From Caldilineaceae bacterium (GTDB lineage: Bacteria > Chloroflexota > Anaerolineae > Caldilineales > Caldilineaceae): a DNA stretch of 64,000 nt. Of this stretch, positions 1-8,866 are shown one piece after another. The first letter of the stretch is position 1. Each line of letters begins with the position of its first letter. The stretch is from positions 1 through 64,000 of the forward strand of contig JACKBA010000006.1 in NCBI GenBank assembly GCA_020634815.1, read 5' to 3'. The position numbers were made by a program, and so were the translations under genes. The notes beneath the pieces were generated by a model. That model saw only the letters and a list, made by a program, of their open reading frames with translations, was not told the origin of the DNA and did no database searches.

Positions 1-1640
1 GCAGCGGCCTGGCGGCGGAAGTTGGCCATCACGCTCTCCCTGCCGGGCGTGCCTTCCGGCGTGGTGCGCAGGATTTCGGCCGCGACGGCAAGCACCCAGC
101 CATTGCCGCGCCCCCAGTGTGCCGGCCCGGAGACGCCGGTTTCGCTGGCCGGCCATGCGTGGCGATAGAGGCCAGAGGCCGCGTCTTGCAGGTGGGTGCT
201 GTGCAGGTTTGCCTGCGTAATTGCCTCCTGAGTGTACTGCTCGTCGCCAGTCGTCGAACCCATCTTCAGCAGGAATGGATGTGCTACGATCAATGTGTCC
301 GGCCATGCGGCATCGCCCAAGTGAAGGAGCGTGCCGTCGGCCGCACGGGGCGCCTGCTGCATCACGAAGTCAGCCGCTGCCTGCGCGATGTCCAGGTACT
401 TCTGCTGCGGTGAGCGCTCGTAGACGACCAATGCCCCATAGCCGTAGAGAAGGTCGTTAACGTGCTCGACTTGCTTGCCGGCGCGCTCGCACGCATCCAC
501 CCACTGCTGGACCCACTCCCAGTAGATAAGATCGTGCGTGCTCTCCCACGCCCTTGCCCAGCCTAGTGTCAGCACGCCACCTTCCCAGCCGCAGTCGACC
601 GTGTCGAAAGAAACGCTGCCCACCTGCTGCATCGGCGATGCATAGGGGGATAGGAAGATATCTGTGCTTTCACCTGGGAGTGCGGCAGCATAGACCAGCC
701 ACCTGCCGTCATCAGAGAGGCGCGGCGTCTCGGTCTGCCACGGAACTGCCGGCATCAGTGTCCCCATGCCGCCGCCGGCGTCGTTCATCTGTCGGATCCG
801 CGAACCAGCCGCGGTGACGCTGGCGTAGGCAATCCCCTGATGCGCGGACGTTGCGGCCGGATAACCGTCAAAATCGGGGTCGGTTGTCAGGCTGCGCAGT
901 GACGAGAGATCTGTGCCGATTCGGAAGATGTCACTGTTTCCGTCGAACTCGGAGCGGAAGACCAGGTACTTGCCGCCAAACCCGACGACCGGAAAACGAT
1001 CCGTCCCCGCGCGGCGAACGACGGCCGACCATGCGCCATCTGGCAATGCAGTCTTGTAGATGTCCCAGTTGCCGGCTTCGCGATTGCTGTCAAAATAGAG
1101 CGTCGCCCCGTCTGGCGAATAGGCGGGGTGGCTCTCGTCGGAACCGGCATTGGCGACCATCGGCAGCAGATCAGTGCTATCCGACGCAATAGAGTAGATG
1201 TCCCATCCGTCGCCCGCATTGCGGCCAAAGGCGATTCTGGTTCCATCCCGCGTAAATACCGGCGTCTCCTCGATGACCGACGGCGAGTTGGTCAGATTGA
1301 GCGGCGCGCCGCCGGCCAGATCGGCCAGATAGAGATCGGTGCCGCCGCTGGCATCGATTCCGACATAGACAACCTGTAGATTGTCGGGCGACAGTGCGGG
1401 CTGAGTTTCTGTGCCGGGGGCATCCGTCAGCCGCCGCAGGTCGGGTGCGGTAATCTTCCGGCCTGCGAGCGGCAGGAAGAGTTGGGCAGCGGGTTGTTCC
1501 AACTCCTCTCCAGCCTGTTGGGCTAGATGGGCTGCCTGTGCAAATTCGGAGTTGATTAGGTTGACAGCAATCGCGAGCAGCGTGCAGGCAACCGGGAGCG
1601 CGCTCCGAAATGATTGTGGGAAGGCGTGCCGTCCGAACAT
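1..1640 (-). CDS. Secreted TolB-like beta-propeller fused to GH105/GH88-like unsaturated glycosyl hydrolase (3' end cut by window)
   Basis: Open from the ATG at 1640 to the window edge, so about 546 residues are visible and the C-terminus is missing. The first ~36 residues look like a signal peptide (hydrophobic core, then an Ala-Gln-Ala end). Residues ~55-310 carry repeated SPDG/DIY blades typical of TolB/PD40 beta-propellers. From ~330 the protein changes to an alpha-helical GH105-like domain. It has a WPDT motif near 447, where the Asp aligns in my reading with the GH88/105 catalytic Asp, and the family signature HWGRGNGW near 508. Such enzymes cleave unsaturated uronyl residues left by polysaccharide lyases. 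The ATG directly abuts the stop of the upstream membrane-protein gene (TAGATG), so the two are probably translationally coupled. The exact substrate cannot be told. Confidence 0.8.
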   Translation of the reverse strand, partial: MFGRHAFPQSFRSALPVACTLLAIAVNLINSEFAQAAHLAQQAGEELEQPAAQLFLPLAGRKITAPDLRRLTDAPGTETQPALSPDNLQVVYVGIDASGGTDLYLADLAGGAPLNLTNSPSVIEETPVFTRDGTRIAFGRNAGDGWDIYSIASDSTDLLPMVANAGSDESHPAYSPDGATLYFDSNREAGNWDIYKTALPDGAWSAVVRRAGTDRFPVVGFGGKYLVFRSEFDGNSDIFRIGTDLSSLRSLTTDPDFDGYPAATSAHQGIAYASVTAAGSRIRQMNDAGGGMGTLMPAVPWQTETPRLSDDGRWLVYAAALPGESTDIFLSPYASPMQQVGSVSFDTVDCGWEGGVLTLGWARAWESTHDLIYWEWVQQWVDACERAGKQVEHVNDLLYGYGALVVYERSPQQKYLDIAQAAADFVMQQAPRAADGTLLHLGDAAWPDTLIVAHPFLLKMGSTTGDEQYTQEAITQANLHSTHLQDAASGLYRHAWPASETGVSGPAHWGRGNGWVLAVAAEILRTTPEGTPGRESVMANFRRQAA

Positions 1641-3524
1641 CTAGTCACCCACCTTCCCGTCGAGGAGTCGAAAGACATATGTGTTGGCTGCATGGTATTC
1701 CAGCGCATAGTCGGGCGATGCCAGCAAGCTGGCCGGATCGATCCTGCCTCCCCGCTGCCCGATGAAAACATGCGTGATCCCTGCGTTGCGTAGTAGTTCG
1801 ATTGCCGCCGGTGATGCCATATCCGGCGCGATCTCCGCAAGTGCCACGAGTCGCTTGTTAAAGTCAGGTTCGGCCGTGCGTTCCACCGGGTAGATCATGG
1901 GCGGCACAATCGTGGCGCGGCCGGCAAGAACCGGGAGCCATCCGCCTGCGTCGGACGCAATCACGAAGTCAGGTAAGAAGTCGAACCTGAATGTATTGGC
2001 CATGAACAGCGCGTCTTCGGGCACGTGTTCACTGACCCAAGCAGCCGCAGCCAGATCCTCCGGCTGAACATAAGCTGCCCCACTCTCGACCGCGTCGACC
2101 ACGCGCGTCGATCCATAGAATGCAGCAAGCAATAGGGTCGCACCGATCGCAATGGTGCGCCATCGTTGCCTTCGCCCGCCAACGGCAACAAAGTCACCGG
2201 CAGCGACACCGATCATGACGCTGAGCGGCAGAAAAGATGACGTGATGACCGTGATCGGGTCCATAAACTCACCGGCGCCTGCGGGTAACGAGATGGCCAG
2301 CAGGATAGCCAGCCATGCCGCCATTGCCAGCACGCCAGCCAGCCGTCGCCAAATCCCCCAGACGAGGGCGAGTGTGGCGCTCCCCAGAACGAACCAGTTC
2401 GTCGGGTAGTTGAGAACGAGGTCGCCCAACCGATCCAGTTGAAAGAAGCCAGGCCCTGCCTGGCTGATGGGGGCGGGGTAACCGACGCTACGGGCCATCC
2501 ACACATGCCACAACCAGGGTGCGGCGAGAACTAGCGCAATCACGCCCATACCAACGATTTGGAGGAGCCGCAAACGAATTTCGGTGCGCGTCCAGCGCCG
2601 GGCTACCATGGCCGTAATGACGACTGTGGCGCAGCCGGCGACGGCCATGAGCGTGACGCGGTAGTGGGCAAAGGCTGTGCCTGTCGCCAGCAACGCGATC
2701 GCCGCGGCGAGCCGCCAGTCGGGCCAGCCAAACGACCACAGCCAGAGGACTGCAAGCAGTGCTGCAAGCAACAAGAGCCCTGTCAACTGCGTGTTGCGCC
2801 CCCAGTTGACGTAAAACGTTGGGAAGACGGCAATCACACCGACGATTGATGCCGTCACAATGCCGGCGGTGCGTCGCCCGAGCATCACTTCGGCCAGCAG
2901 CGCCGCGGTAAGGGCGGCGCCTACCTTGAGCAGTTGTGCCACGATCAAGGCAAGGGCCAGGATCGGCGCGCCACTCAGCCAGCCCAATGCGGCCACGGTC
3001 GCATGATACCCGTAATGATAGGTGTACGTGATCAGCGGCGTGAGCGGCAGCAGGTCTTTTGGCAGGGCGCCGCGTTGGGCAATGACCTGTGCGATCAAGG
3101 TGTGGTGGTAGCCGTCGCTGCCGGGCTGGGCGACAACGCCGCGCACGGCTGCCAACTGAACGACGGCGATCAGTGCGGCAATCGACCACAGAGCGCCCGT
3201 TTCGGCCCCCGATGCGATGCGAGGCGAAGCGGAGCCGGTCGATTGCTCGGGCCGCGTCGCCCACAGGTAGCCAAGCCAGCACAGCGCCAGCAGGGCGGCG
3301 AAGGTTACCGGGGTTAGCGATACCGATATGAGGTCGAGTGCGGCAAGGGCAACCGTGAGCGCAGCGATACTCAACGGCAGCGCAAGGACAACGCGTTGCG
3401 TCACGTCGCAGCGCTCCCGCAGCCCCAGCAGAGCAGTCAGCAGCATCCCCGGTCCTAGAAAGAGGACGATGCCGGCTCCTAACGCCAGCCACTGCACAAC
3501 AGAAGGTTGCGTCAGAACACTCAC
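1641..3524 (-). CDS. Polytopic membrane protein, glycosyltransferase-like architecture, unknown substrate
   Basis: 627 residues with roughly a dozen hydrophobic segments over residues 1-475, then a soluble C-terminal domain (about 490-627) containing WVSEHVPEDALFMANTF and a late GITHVFIG stretch. This plan (multi-pass N-terminus, small alpha/beta C-terminus reading '...THVFIG...') resembles the DUF6541/GT-C-like membrane proteins found in Chloroflexota and actinobacterial envelope loci. I see no firm catalytic motif. It lies immediately upstream of the secreted glycosyl hydrolase with zero spacing, so both probably serve polysaccharide handling at the cell surface. Function is inferred only from fold type and context. 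Confidence 0.7.
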   Translation of the reverse strand: MSVLTQPSVVQWLALGAGIVLFLGPGMLLTALLGLRERCDVTQRVVLALPLSIAALTVALAALDLISVSLTPVTFAALLALCWLGYLWATRPEQSTGSASPRIASGAETGALWSIAALIAVVQLAAVRGVVAQPGSDGYHHTLIAQVIAQRGALPKDLLPLTPLITYTYHYGYHATVAALGWLSGAPILALALIVAQLLKVGAALTAALLAEVMLGRRTAGIVTASIVGVIAVFPTFYVNWGRNTQLTGLLLLAALLAVLWLWSFGWPDWRLAAAIALLATGTAFAHYRVTLMAVAGCATVVITAMVARRWTRTEIRLRLLQIVGMGVIALVLAAPWLWHVWMARSVGYPAPISQAGPGFFQLDRLGDLVLNYPTNWFVLGSATLALVWGIWRRLAGVLAMAAWLAILLAISLPAGAGEFMDPITVITSSFLPLSVMIGVAAGDFVAVGGRRQRWRTIAIGATLLLAAFYGSTRVVDAVESGAAYVQPEDLAAAAWVSEHVPEDALFMANTFRFDFLPDFVIASDAGGWLPVLAGRATIVPPMIYPVERTAEPDFNKRLVALAEIAPDMASPAAIELLRNAGITHVFIGQRGGRIDPASLLASPDYALEYHAANTYVFRLLDGKVGD

Positions 3525-3881
3525 AGGCGGGTTCCCATTTGATCTACCGGCCGCGGGTAGCAGCGTACGGTTATCTGACGATGATCCTAGAGAGAGCGGC
3601 GCTCCCGGTCACAGGCGTCGCGCTGCCGCATCGATTGGTGTTGCATACGGCGCTTTAAGCTGCCACCTGTTGATCGGAGGTCGGGATACTCAGGCTTCGA
3701 TGCTATAATGTCGTACGGAAGAAAATGCATATACGGCTATTATCGCATAACTCGCTTGCGCTCAAATAACTGGGAGACGACGAGAATCATACGCCAACTT
3801 GTGTGATTCAACTTCGCATCTCGCAGAGGTGACGGTCGTTTCGGGCGCAAGCGGCCAACTGCAAATGATGAAGATTTTGTC
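3525..3881. other. Gene-free interval between divergent genes
   Basis: 357 bases between the divergent membrane-protein gene and the response-regulator gene. The only clear signal is an extended -10 promoter at 3701-3709 pointing right. No credible small gene, RNA or repeat was seen; short reading frames here lack ribosome-binding sites. Confidence 0.6.
3701..3709 (+). promoter_or_regulatory. Extended -10 promoter for the response regulator
   Basis: TGCTATAAT, a perfect extended -10 element. No good -35 is present at the usual distance, which extended -10 promoters tolerate. It would give a leader of about 165 nt before the start at 3882. Confidence 0.6.
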
Positions 3882-4625
3882 ATGACCACCCAACCCAAGA
3901 AAACCGTACTTGTCGTCGACGACGAGCCGCGCATGGTTCGTTTTGTCAAGATGAACCTGGACCTGGAAGGCTACATCACGCTCGAGGCTAACAGCGGCCA
4001 CCAGGCGCTGGAGAAGGTGCGCGACCACCAGCCCGACCTGGTGCTGCTCGACGTGGAGATGCCGGGCATGGACGGCTTCGAGACGTTGCGGCGCATCCGC
4101 GAGATCAGCGACGTGCCGGTCATCATGCTCACGGTGCGTTCCGATGAGGACGATCGCATCAAGGGCCTCGACCTGGGCGCCGACGACTACGTAACCAAGC
4201 CCTTCAGCCCGCGCGAACTGTCGAGCCGTATCCGCGCCGTGCTGCGCCGGTTCGAGCCGCAGGGCCGCCCTGAAGATCAGATCGTCACCATCGACGACCA
4301 CCTCCAGGTGGACATGCAACGCCGCCAGGTGATCGTCGATGGCGAGCGCATGAACCTGCGCCCTACCGAGTATCGCCTGCTCTATCACCTCATCCAGAAC
4401 GCCGGCTGGGTCATGCCGCACGAGACGCTGCTCACCAAGGTCTGGGGTCACGAGTATGTCAACGACAACCACCTCCTGCGCCTCTATATCACCTATCTGC
4501 GCCAGAAGATCGAGCCGGATCCCAGCCAGCCGCGCTACATCTTCACGGAGCGCGGGCTGGGCTATCGCTTTGTCGACTTCAAGGAGCTCGGCAGAGCGGC
4601 TCGGCAAGTGACCGAAGAAGATTGA
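3882..4625 (+). CDS. OmpR/PhoB-family response regulator
   Basis: 247 residues. The N-terminal receiver domain (about 8-123) has the acidic pair D13/D14, phospho-acceptor D57 in LLDVEMPG, T84 and K106 in VTKPF. The C-terminal winged helix (about 135-235) has the usual LRPTEYRLLYHL and VWGHEYVNDNHLLRLYI signatures of the Trans_reg_C DNA-binding domain. It should act as a phosphorylation-dependent transcription factor. No histidine kinase lies next to it, so it is an orphan regulator here. The start has no strong ribosome-binding site, but the ATG at 3882 gives the standard family N-terminus. The strand opposite is also open over 281 codons, a shadow of high third-position GC. Confidence 0.93.
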   Translation: MTTQPKKTVLVVDDEPRMVRFVKMNLDLEGYITLEANSGHQALEKVRDHQPDLVLLDVEMPGMDGFETLRRIREISDVPVIMLTVRSDEDDRIKGLDLGADDYVTKPFSPRELSSRIRAVLRRFEPQGRPEDQIVTIDDHLQVDMQRRQVIVDGERMNLRPTEYRLLYHLIQNAGWVMPHETLLTKVWGHEYVNDNHLLRLYITYLRQKIEPDPSQPRYIFTERGLGYRFVDFKELGRAARQVTEED

Positions 4626-4674
4626 TCGGGTTGCCAGCCGCGCAAAACTAGTTTCAAATCAGTACCCCTCGGTT

Positions 4675-4704
4675 TTGAACCCAACCTGCCCCTTGTGGTA
4701 AACT
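4675..4704 (+). promoter_or_regulatory. Probable rpsB promoter
   Basis: TTGAAC (4675-4680), 18-bp spacer, TAAACT (4699-4704). It would start transcription about 130 nt upstream of rpsB, leaving a long leader of the kind often used for ribosomal autoregulation. Confidence 0.55.
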
Positions 4705-4842
4705 CCTCTCTTGGCGCGTCTTCAGCGCCAGGCAAATTTCTCACGCCTCCCGACCGGCGGGCTGGGTGCCATCGGCAATCGTGCCGGCGGTCAACCCCCC
4801 GGGATGAAGGGGGCGGATGCATAACCCAACAGGAGAGTGGTT

Positions 4843-5721
4843 GTGAACGTTACCATGAAGCAACTCTTGGAGGCTGGCGTCCACTTCGGGCACCGGACTC
4901 GCCGCTGGAATCCCAAGATGCGTCCGTATATCTTTACGGAGCGCAGCGGCATCCACATCATCGACCTGCAGCAGACCGTACAGTCGCTCAACGCCGCCAG
5001 CGAAAACGTGCGCAAGACCGTCGCCAAGGGCGGCACCGTGCTTTTCGTCGGCACCAAGCGCCAGGCGCAGGCCACCATCGAGCACGAAGCGCTGCGCTGC
5101 GGTATGCCGTACATCAACCAGCGCTGGCTGGGCGGCACGCTGACCAACTGGGTCACGATCCGCCAGCGTATCCAGTACCTGCTCCAGCTCGAGCGGCGCA
5201 TGGATGCTGGCGAGTTCCGCAACCTGCCCAAGAAAGAGCGCCTGAGCTTGCAGCGCGAGGTCGAAAAGCTCAATCGCCGCATCGGCGGTCTCAAGACCAT
5301 GCGCAGCCTGCCCGACATGCTCTTCATCGTCGATACCAACGTCGAGGAACTGGCCGTCAGTGAGGCCAACAAGGTGAATGTTCCGATTATCGGCATGGTC
5401 GATACGAACTCGGATCCCGATCCCATCAACTACGTCATCCCGACCAACGACGACGCGATTCGCTCGATCAAGCTGATCGTCGGCGCTATCGCCGATGCCG
5501 CCGAAGAGGGCATGCGCATCCGCGAGGTCGAGATGGCCGAGACCGGCCAGGTCAGCCGCCAGGATTTGGCGGACATGGAGCAGTACCTTGGGCCGAGCGT
5601 CCTGGCTAAGCTCCAGAGTCTCGACGAAGAAGACTTTGAGTCCTTCGAAGAGGAAGCGGAAGCAGTTGAGGAAGAGGAAGCGGTCGAAGAGATCGCCGAC
5701 GGGGAAGAGGACGAGGAATAG
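4843..5721 (+). CDS. rpsB: 30S ribosomal protein S2
   Basis: Structural protein of the small ribosomal subunit, which also recruits S1 in many bacteria. The reading begins MNVTMKQLLEAGVHFGH, the canonical S2 N-terminus, and includes WLGGTLTNW and DTNSDPDPINYVIPTNDDA signatures. I choose GTG 4843 because AGGAG at 4831-4835 sits 7 nt upstream; the in-frame GTG at 4837 is too close. The 292-residue product is longer than the ~240 typical because of an acidic, Glu-rich C-terminal tail (about 265-292). It heads the classic rpsB-tsf-pyrH-frr-uppS-cdsA block. Confidence 0.97.
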   Translation: MNVTMKQLLEAGVHFGHRTRRWNPKMRPYIFTERSGIHIIDLQQTVQSLNAASENVRKTVAKGGTVLFVGTKRQAQATIEHEALRCGMPYINQRWLGGTLTNWVTIRQRIQYLLQLERRMDAGEFRNLPKKERLSLQREVEKLNRRIGGLKTMRSLPDMLFIVDTNVEELAVSEANKVNVPIIGMVDTNSDPDPINYVIPTNDDAIRSIKLIVGAIADAAEEGMRIREVEMAETGQVSRQDLADMEQYLGPSVLAKLQSLDEEDFESFEEEAEAVEEEEAVEEIADGEEDEE

Positions 5722-5740
5722 GCCGGCAGACGACATACTA

Positions 5741-5774
5741 CCGCCGTCGAGAACACCTGAATGGGTGACGGTGG
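5741..5774 (+). promoter_or_regulatory. Hairpin in the rpsB-tsf spacer
   Basis: CCGCCGTC (5741-5748) can pair with GACGGTGG (5767-5774), with one G-U pair, and there is an alternative inner CACC/GGTG pairing. No U-tract follows. It may tune the S2 to EF-Ts ratio or be a processing site; the role is inference. Confidence 0.35.
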
Positions 5775-5798
5775 GATTCACATAAAAGGATTGGAACT

Positions 5799-6401
5799 AT
5801 GGCTGAAGTAACTGCTGAGATGGTGAAATTGTTGCGCGAGGCGACCAATGCCGGCGTGCTCGACTGCAAGAAGGCATTGACCGAGACGAATGGCGACTTT
5901 GAAGCTGCCGTCGAGATCCTGCGCAAGAAGGGCCTTGCCACGGCTGCCAAGAAGGCCAGCCGCGAGGCGAATGAAGGGCTGATCGGCACCTATGTGCACC
6001 CGGGCAGCAAAATTGTGAGCCTGGTCGAGGTCAACTGCGAGACTGACTTCGTCGCCCGCACGGAAGAGTTCCAGCAACTGGCGCGCGACCTGGCCATGCA
6101 CGTGACGGCATCGCGCCCGCTCTTCGTCAGCCGTGACGAGGTGCCCGCCGAACTCATCGCCAAGGAAAAGGAAGTCTACGCCGAGCAGATGGTCAACAGC
6201 GGCAAGCCGGCGCAGGTCATCGAGAAGATCGTCGAGGGCAAGCTGGACAAGTGGTACAGCGAGGTCTGCCTGCTCGAACAGGCTTTCGTCAAGGATCCGG
6301 ACGTCACGATCCAGGCGCTGCTCACCGACCGGATCGCATCGCTCGGTGAGAACATCAAGGTCAGGCGCTTCAGCCGATTTGAAGTCGGCGCAGCAGAGTA
6401 A
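5799..6401 (+). CDS. tsf: Elongation factor Ts
   Basis: Guanine-nucleotide exchange factor that recharges EF-Tu with GTP. It has the N-terminal UBA-like helix region (EMVKLLREATNAGVLDCKKAL) and the conserved CETDFVARTEEF motif at about 83-94. At 200 residues this is the short EF-Ts form seen in Thermus and Chloroflexota, lacking the second core subdomain of E. coli EF-Ts. It follows rpsB by 77 nt, in the normal order. A terminator-like hairpin lies just downstream. Confidence 0.97.
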   Translation: MAEVTAEMVKLLREATNAGVLDCKKALTETNGDFEAAVEILRKKGLATAAKKASREANEGLIGTYVHPGSKIVSLVEVNCETDFVARTEEFQQLARDLAMHVTASRPLFVSRDEVPAELIAKEKEVYAEQMVNSGKPAQVIEKIVEGKLDKWYSEVCLLEQAFVKDPDVTIQALLTDRIASLGENIKVRRFSRFEVGAAE

Positions 6402-6406
6402 ACGAC

Positions 6407-6436
6407 AATGCCCAGCCCACCCAGGGCTGGGCATTT
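6407..6436 (+). terminator. Terminator-like hairpin after tsf
   Basis: Perfect 12-bp stem (6407-6418 with 6424-6435), 5-nt loop, then a weak T-rich run. pyrH starts 33 nt further on with its own GGGAGGGG site, so this probably attenuates rather than fully ends transcription. Confidence 0.65.
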
Positions 6437-6468
6437 CCTTGTTCGCAGCCATTTAACTGGGAGGGGAT

Positions 6469-7188
6469 ATGGCAGAGATCAAGTATCGGCGCGTCTTGCT
6501 GAAATTGGGCGGCGAGGCACTGGCCGGCGAGGGCGGCTTCGGCATCAATCCGCGCCAGGCCGAGTTTGTGGCGCGCACGGTGTGCGACGTCGTGAACATG
6601 GGCGTCCAGGTGGCGATTGTCATCGGCGGCGGCAATCTATGGCGTGGCAAGCAGGACGGCCTGGATCATGGCATGGAACGCGTGACCGCTGACCACATGG
6701 GCATGCTGGCAACGGTCATGAACTCGCTGGCGCTGCAGGACGCGCTCGAACGGACGGGCATCCCCACGCGCGTGATGACCGGCATCGAAGTGCGCGCCGT
6801 GGCCGAGCCATACATCCAGCGCCGCGCCGTGCGTCACATGGAAAAGGGCCGCGTCATTATCTTTGGCGCCGGCACCGGCAACCCGTATTTCACGACCGAC
6901 ACGGCCGCATCGCTGCGGGCCATGGAAATCGACGCCGAGCTGCTGATCAAGGCCACCAAGGTCGACGGCGTCTATGACAGCGATCCGAAGAAAAACCCGG
7001 ATGCCAAACGATTTGAGCATCTCACCTATATCGAAGCGCTGAACATGCGCGTGGGCGTCATGGACAGCACGGCCATGGCTATGTGCATGGACAATGACCT
7101 GCCCATCTGCATCATCAATCTGTGGCAGGAAGGCGTCCTGGAGCAGGTTGTGCAGGGCAAGTCCGTTGGGACCATCATCACGGCATAG
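6469..7188 (+). CDS. pyrH: Uridylate kinase
   Basis: Phosphorylates UMP to UDP in pyrimidine nucleotide synthesis; bacterial-type hexameric amino-acid-kinase fold. Evidence: LLKLGGEALAG phosphate loop at about 10-20, IVIGGGNLWRG, GTGNPYFTTDTAASLRA, and a KATKVDGVYDSDP segment. At 239 residues it has the usual family length. It sits between tsf and frr, its standard neighbours. A strong purine-rich ribosome-binding site (GGGAGGGG) precedes the ATG. Confidence 0.97.
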   Translation: MAEIKYRRVLLKLGGEALAGEGGFGINPRQAEFVARTVCDVVNMGVQVAIVIGGGNLWRGKQDGLDHGMERVTADHMGMLATVMNSLALQDALERTGIPTRVMTGIEVRAVAEPYIQRRAVRHMEKGRVIIFGAGTGNPYFTTDTAASLRAMEIDAELLIKATKVDGVYDSDPKKNPDAKRFEHLTYIEALNMRVGVMDSTAMAMCMDNDLPICIINLWQEGVLEQVVQGKSVGTIITA

Positions 7189-7204
7189 CATTCTCGATAC
7201 TTTG

Positions 7205-7252
7205 GGGCGCCGGCACCGTCGATACCTATCGGCAGCGCCGGCGCCCTTGTGT
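7205..7252 (+). terminator. Hairpin terminator after pyrH
   Basis: 10-bp GC stem (7205-7214 with 7237-7246), 22-nt loop, followed by TTGTGTTT. Together with the new promoter at 7296-7324 it suggests that frr is also transcribed independently. Confidence 0.6.
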
Positions 7253-7295
7253 TTCCCCACCCTGTCCCCATTCACCTCAACCCGACCGGTGTTGA

Positions 7296-7324
7296 TTTTC
7301 ACATCGGCCGGAATTTGTTACAAT
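7296..7324 (+). promoter_or_regulatory. Probable frr promoter
   Basis: TTTTCA (7296-7301), 17-bp spacer, extended -10 with TACAAT at 7319-7324 (preceded by TGT). Leader about 70 nt. Confidence 0.6.
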
Positions 7325-7400
7325 GCTTCTGTTAACTTCCCTATGATCCGGTCAAATACTGGTTGACCTGACGACTCATCTCCCAGCAAGGAGTACGCAT

Positions 7401-7958
7401 ATGATCAACGAAGTCATGGCGGACGCCAAGGAACGGATGGACAAGGCCATCGAGGCTTTGCGCAACGATCTGATGGCAATCCGCACGGGACGCGCTACAC
7501 CGGCCCTGGTCGAGCATCTGACGGTGGAGTACTACGGCACGCCGACGCCGCTCCAACAGTTGGCGACCATCTCGATTCCGGAAGCGCAGCAGATCCTGAT
7601 CCGGCCCTACGCCCGAGGCGACATCCAGGCCATCGAGAAGGCGATTGCCAAGTCCGATCTCGGGTTGACGCCGTCGAATGATGGGCAGGCGATTCGTCTG
7701 ATCATTCCCCATCTCAACGAGGAACGGCGCCGCGAGTTGACCAAGGTCGTCAACAAGCGCGGCGAAGAGGCGCGCGTCGCCGTGCGCAACATTCGCCGTG
7801 ACGCCAACAAGGATCTTTCCGATCTTGAGAAGGAAAGCATGATCTCCGAGGATGACAAGAAGCGCTCCGAGGAAAAGATCCAGGAACTCACGGACAAGCA
7901 TGTCAAGCTCGTCGATGAGATCGTCAAGGAAAAAGACGCCGAAATCATGACGGTCTGA
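7401..7958 (+). CDS. frr: Ribosome recycling factor
   Basis: Splits post-termination ribosomes together with EF-G. The 185-residue length and the motifs are canonical: RTGRATPALVEHLTVEYYGTPTPL near 31-53, LIPHLNEERRRELTKVV near 103-117, and the C-terminal DKHVKLVDEIVKEKDAEIM. The ATG at 7401 has GGAG about 8 nt upstream. Own promoter and preceding terminator suggest it heads a second transcript, frr-uppS-cdsA. Confidence 0.97.
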   Translation: MINEVMADAKERMDKAIEALRNDLMAIRTGRATPALVEHLTVEYYGTPTPLQQLATISIPEAQQILIRPYARGDIQAIEKAIAKSDLGLTPSNDGQAIRLIIPHLNEERRRELTKVVNKRGEEARVAVRNIRRDANKDLSDLEKESMISEDDKKRSEEKIQELTDKHVKLVDEIVKEKDAEIMTV

Positions 7959-8067
7959 AATGGCCGACCAGCCGTATTGAGCCTCCGTTTGAGGCAAGCC
8001 CGTGAACGATTGAACCATGCGCCGGTAGCCGGTCGCAGGAAGACGTTGCTGTAGGAGACCTTTGCCA

Positions 8068-8817
8068 GTGAGCACCCAAGCTGATTCTACCCTGAGCAAC
8101 GTCGATCTCGCCGCCGAGATCACGGCCGTACCGCACCACCTCGGTATCATCATGGATGGCAACGGACGGTGGGCACAGGCACGCGGCATGCCGCGCCTGG
8201 CCGGTCATCGCGCCGGCGTGGACAACATCCGCCGCATTCTCGAACATTGCGTGCAGCGCGGCGTCAAGGTGCTCACCATCTACGCTTTCTCCACCGAGAA
8301 CTGGCAGCGGCCACCGGATGAAGTGAGCGGTCTCATGCGCCTGCTCGGTCTGACGATTCAGCGCCAGCTCAATGACCTGGATCGCAACGGCGTCCGCATT
8401 CTGCACAGCGGGCGTATGGAGGGAATCAACAAGCATCTCCAGAAGCAGATCGTCAACGCACTTGAGGTGACCAAGCACAACGATCGAATCATCCTCAACG
8501 TTGCGTTCAACTATGGCGGCCGCGCGGAAATCCTCGACGCCGTCCGGCACATCATCCAGGACGGGACTGCGCCCGAATTGCTGACGGAGGAAATGCTTAG
8601 CAGCTATCTATATACCGGCGGGCTGCCCGACCCGGACTTGATCGTTCGTACCGGTGGCGAGTGGCGCTTGAGCAACTTCCTCATCTGGCAGGCCGCCTAC
8701 GCCGAGTACTACACGACGCCGACCTACTGGCCGGATTTCGACGAGGTCGAGCTTGACAAGGCGTTTGTCGAGTTCAGTCGCCGCGAGCGGCGCTTCGGCC
8801 GCGTATTGAACAAGTAG
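8068..8817 (+). CDS. uppS: Isoprenyl transferase (undecaprenyl diphosphate synthase)
   Basis: Cis-prenyltransferase that makes the lipid carrier for cell-wall glycans. It has the catalytic HLGIIMDGNGRWA (Asp30 with the GTG 8068 start), GHRAGVDNIRRI, YAFSTENWQRP, and PDPDLIVRTGGEWRLSNFLIWQ near the C-terminus. About 249 residues, as expected. I prefer GTG 8068; a TTG at 8062, only 4 nt from the AGGAG, would add two residues. Its neighbours frr and cdsA are the usual ones. Confidence 0.95.
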   Translation: MSTQADSTLSNVDLAAEITAVPHHLGIIMDGNGRWAQARGMPRLAGHRAGVDNIRRILEHCVQRGVKVLTIYAFSTENWQRPPDEVSGLMRLLGLTIQRQLNDLDRNGVRILHSGRMEGINKHLQKQIVNALEVTKHNDRIILNVAFNYGGRAEILDAVRHIIQDGTAPELLTEEMLSSYLYTGGLPDPDLIVRTGGEWRLSNFLIWQAAYAEYYTTPTYWPDFDEVELDKAFVEFSRRERRFGRVLNK

Positions 8818-8866
8818 CCTCCGTCTGTCCGCTCCGGCCGGACAGCACTTCCCAAGAGACAACGCT

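Noticed and set aside
2488..3492. 334-codon frame on the same strand as the membrane protein in another frame
   Set aside because: Arg/Cys-rich product without hydrophobic pattern; the other frame gives a coherent polytopic protein.
3762..4607. 281-codon minus-strand frame opposite the response regulator
   Set aside because: Mirrors the regulator; the sense product has every REC and winged-helix residue.
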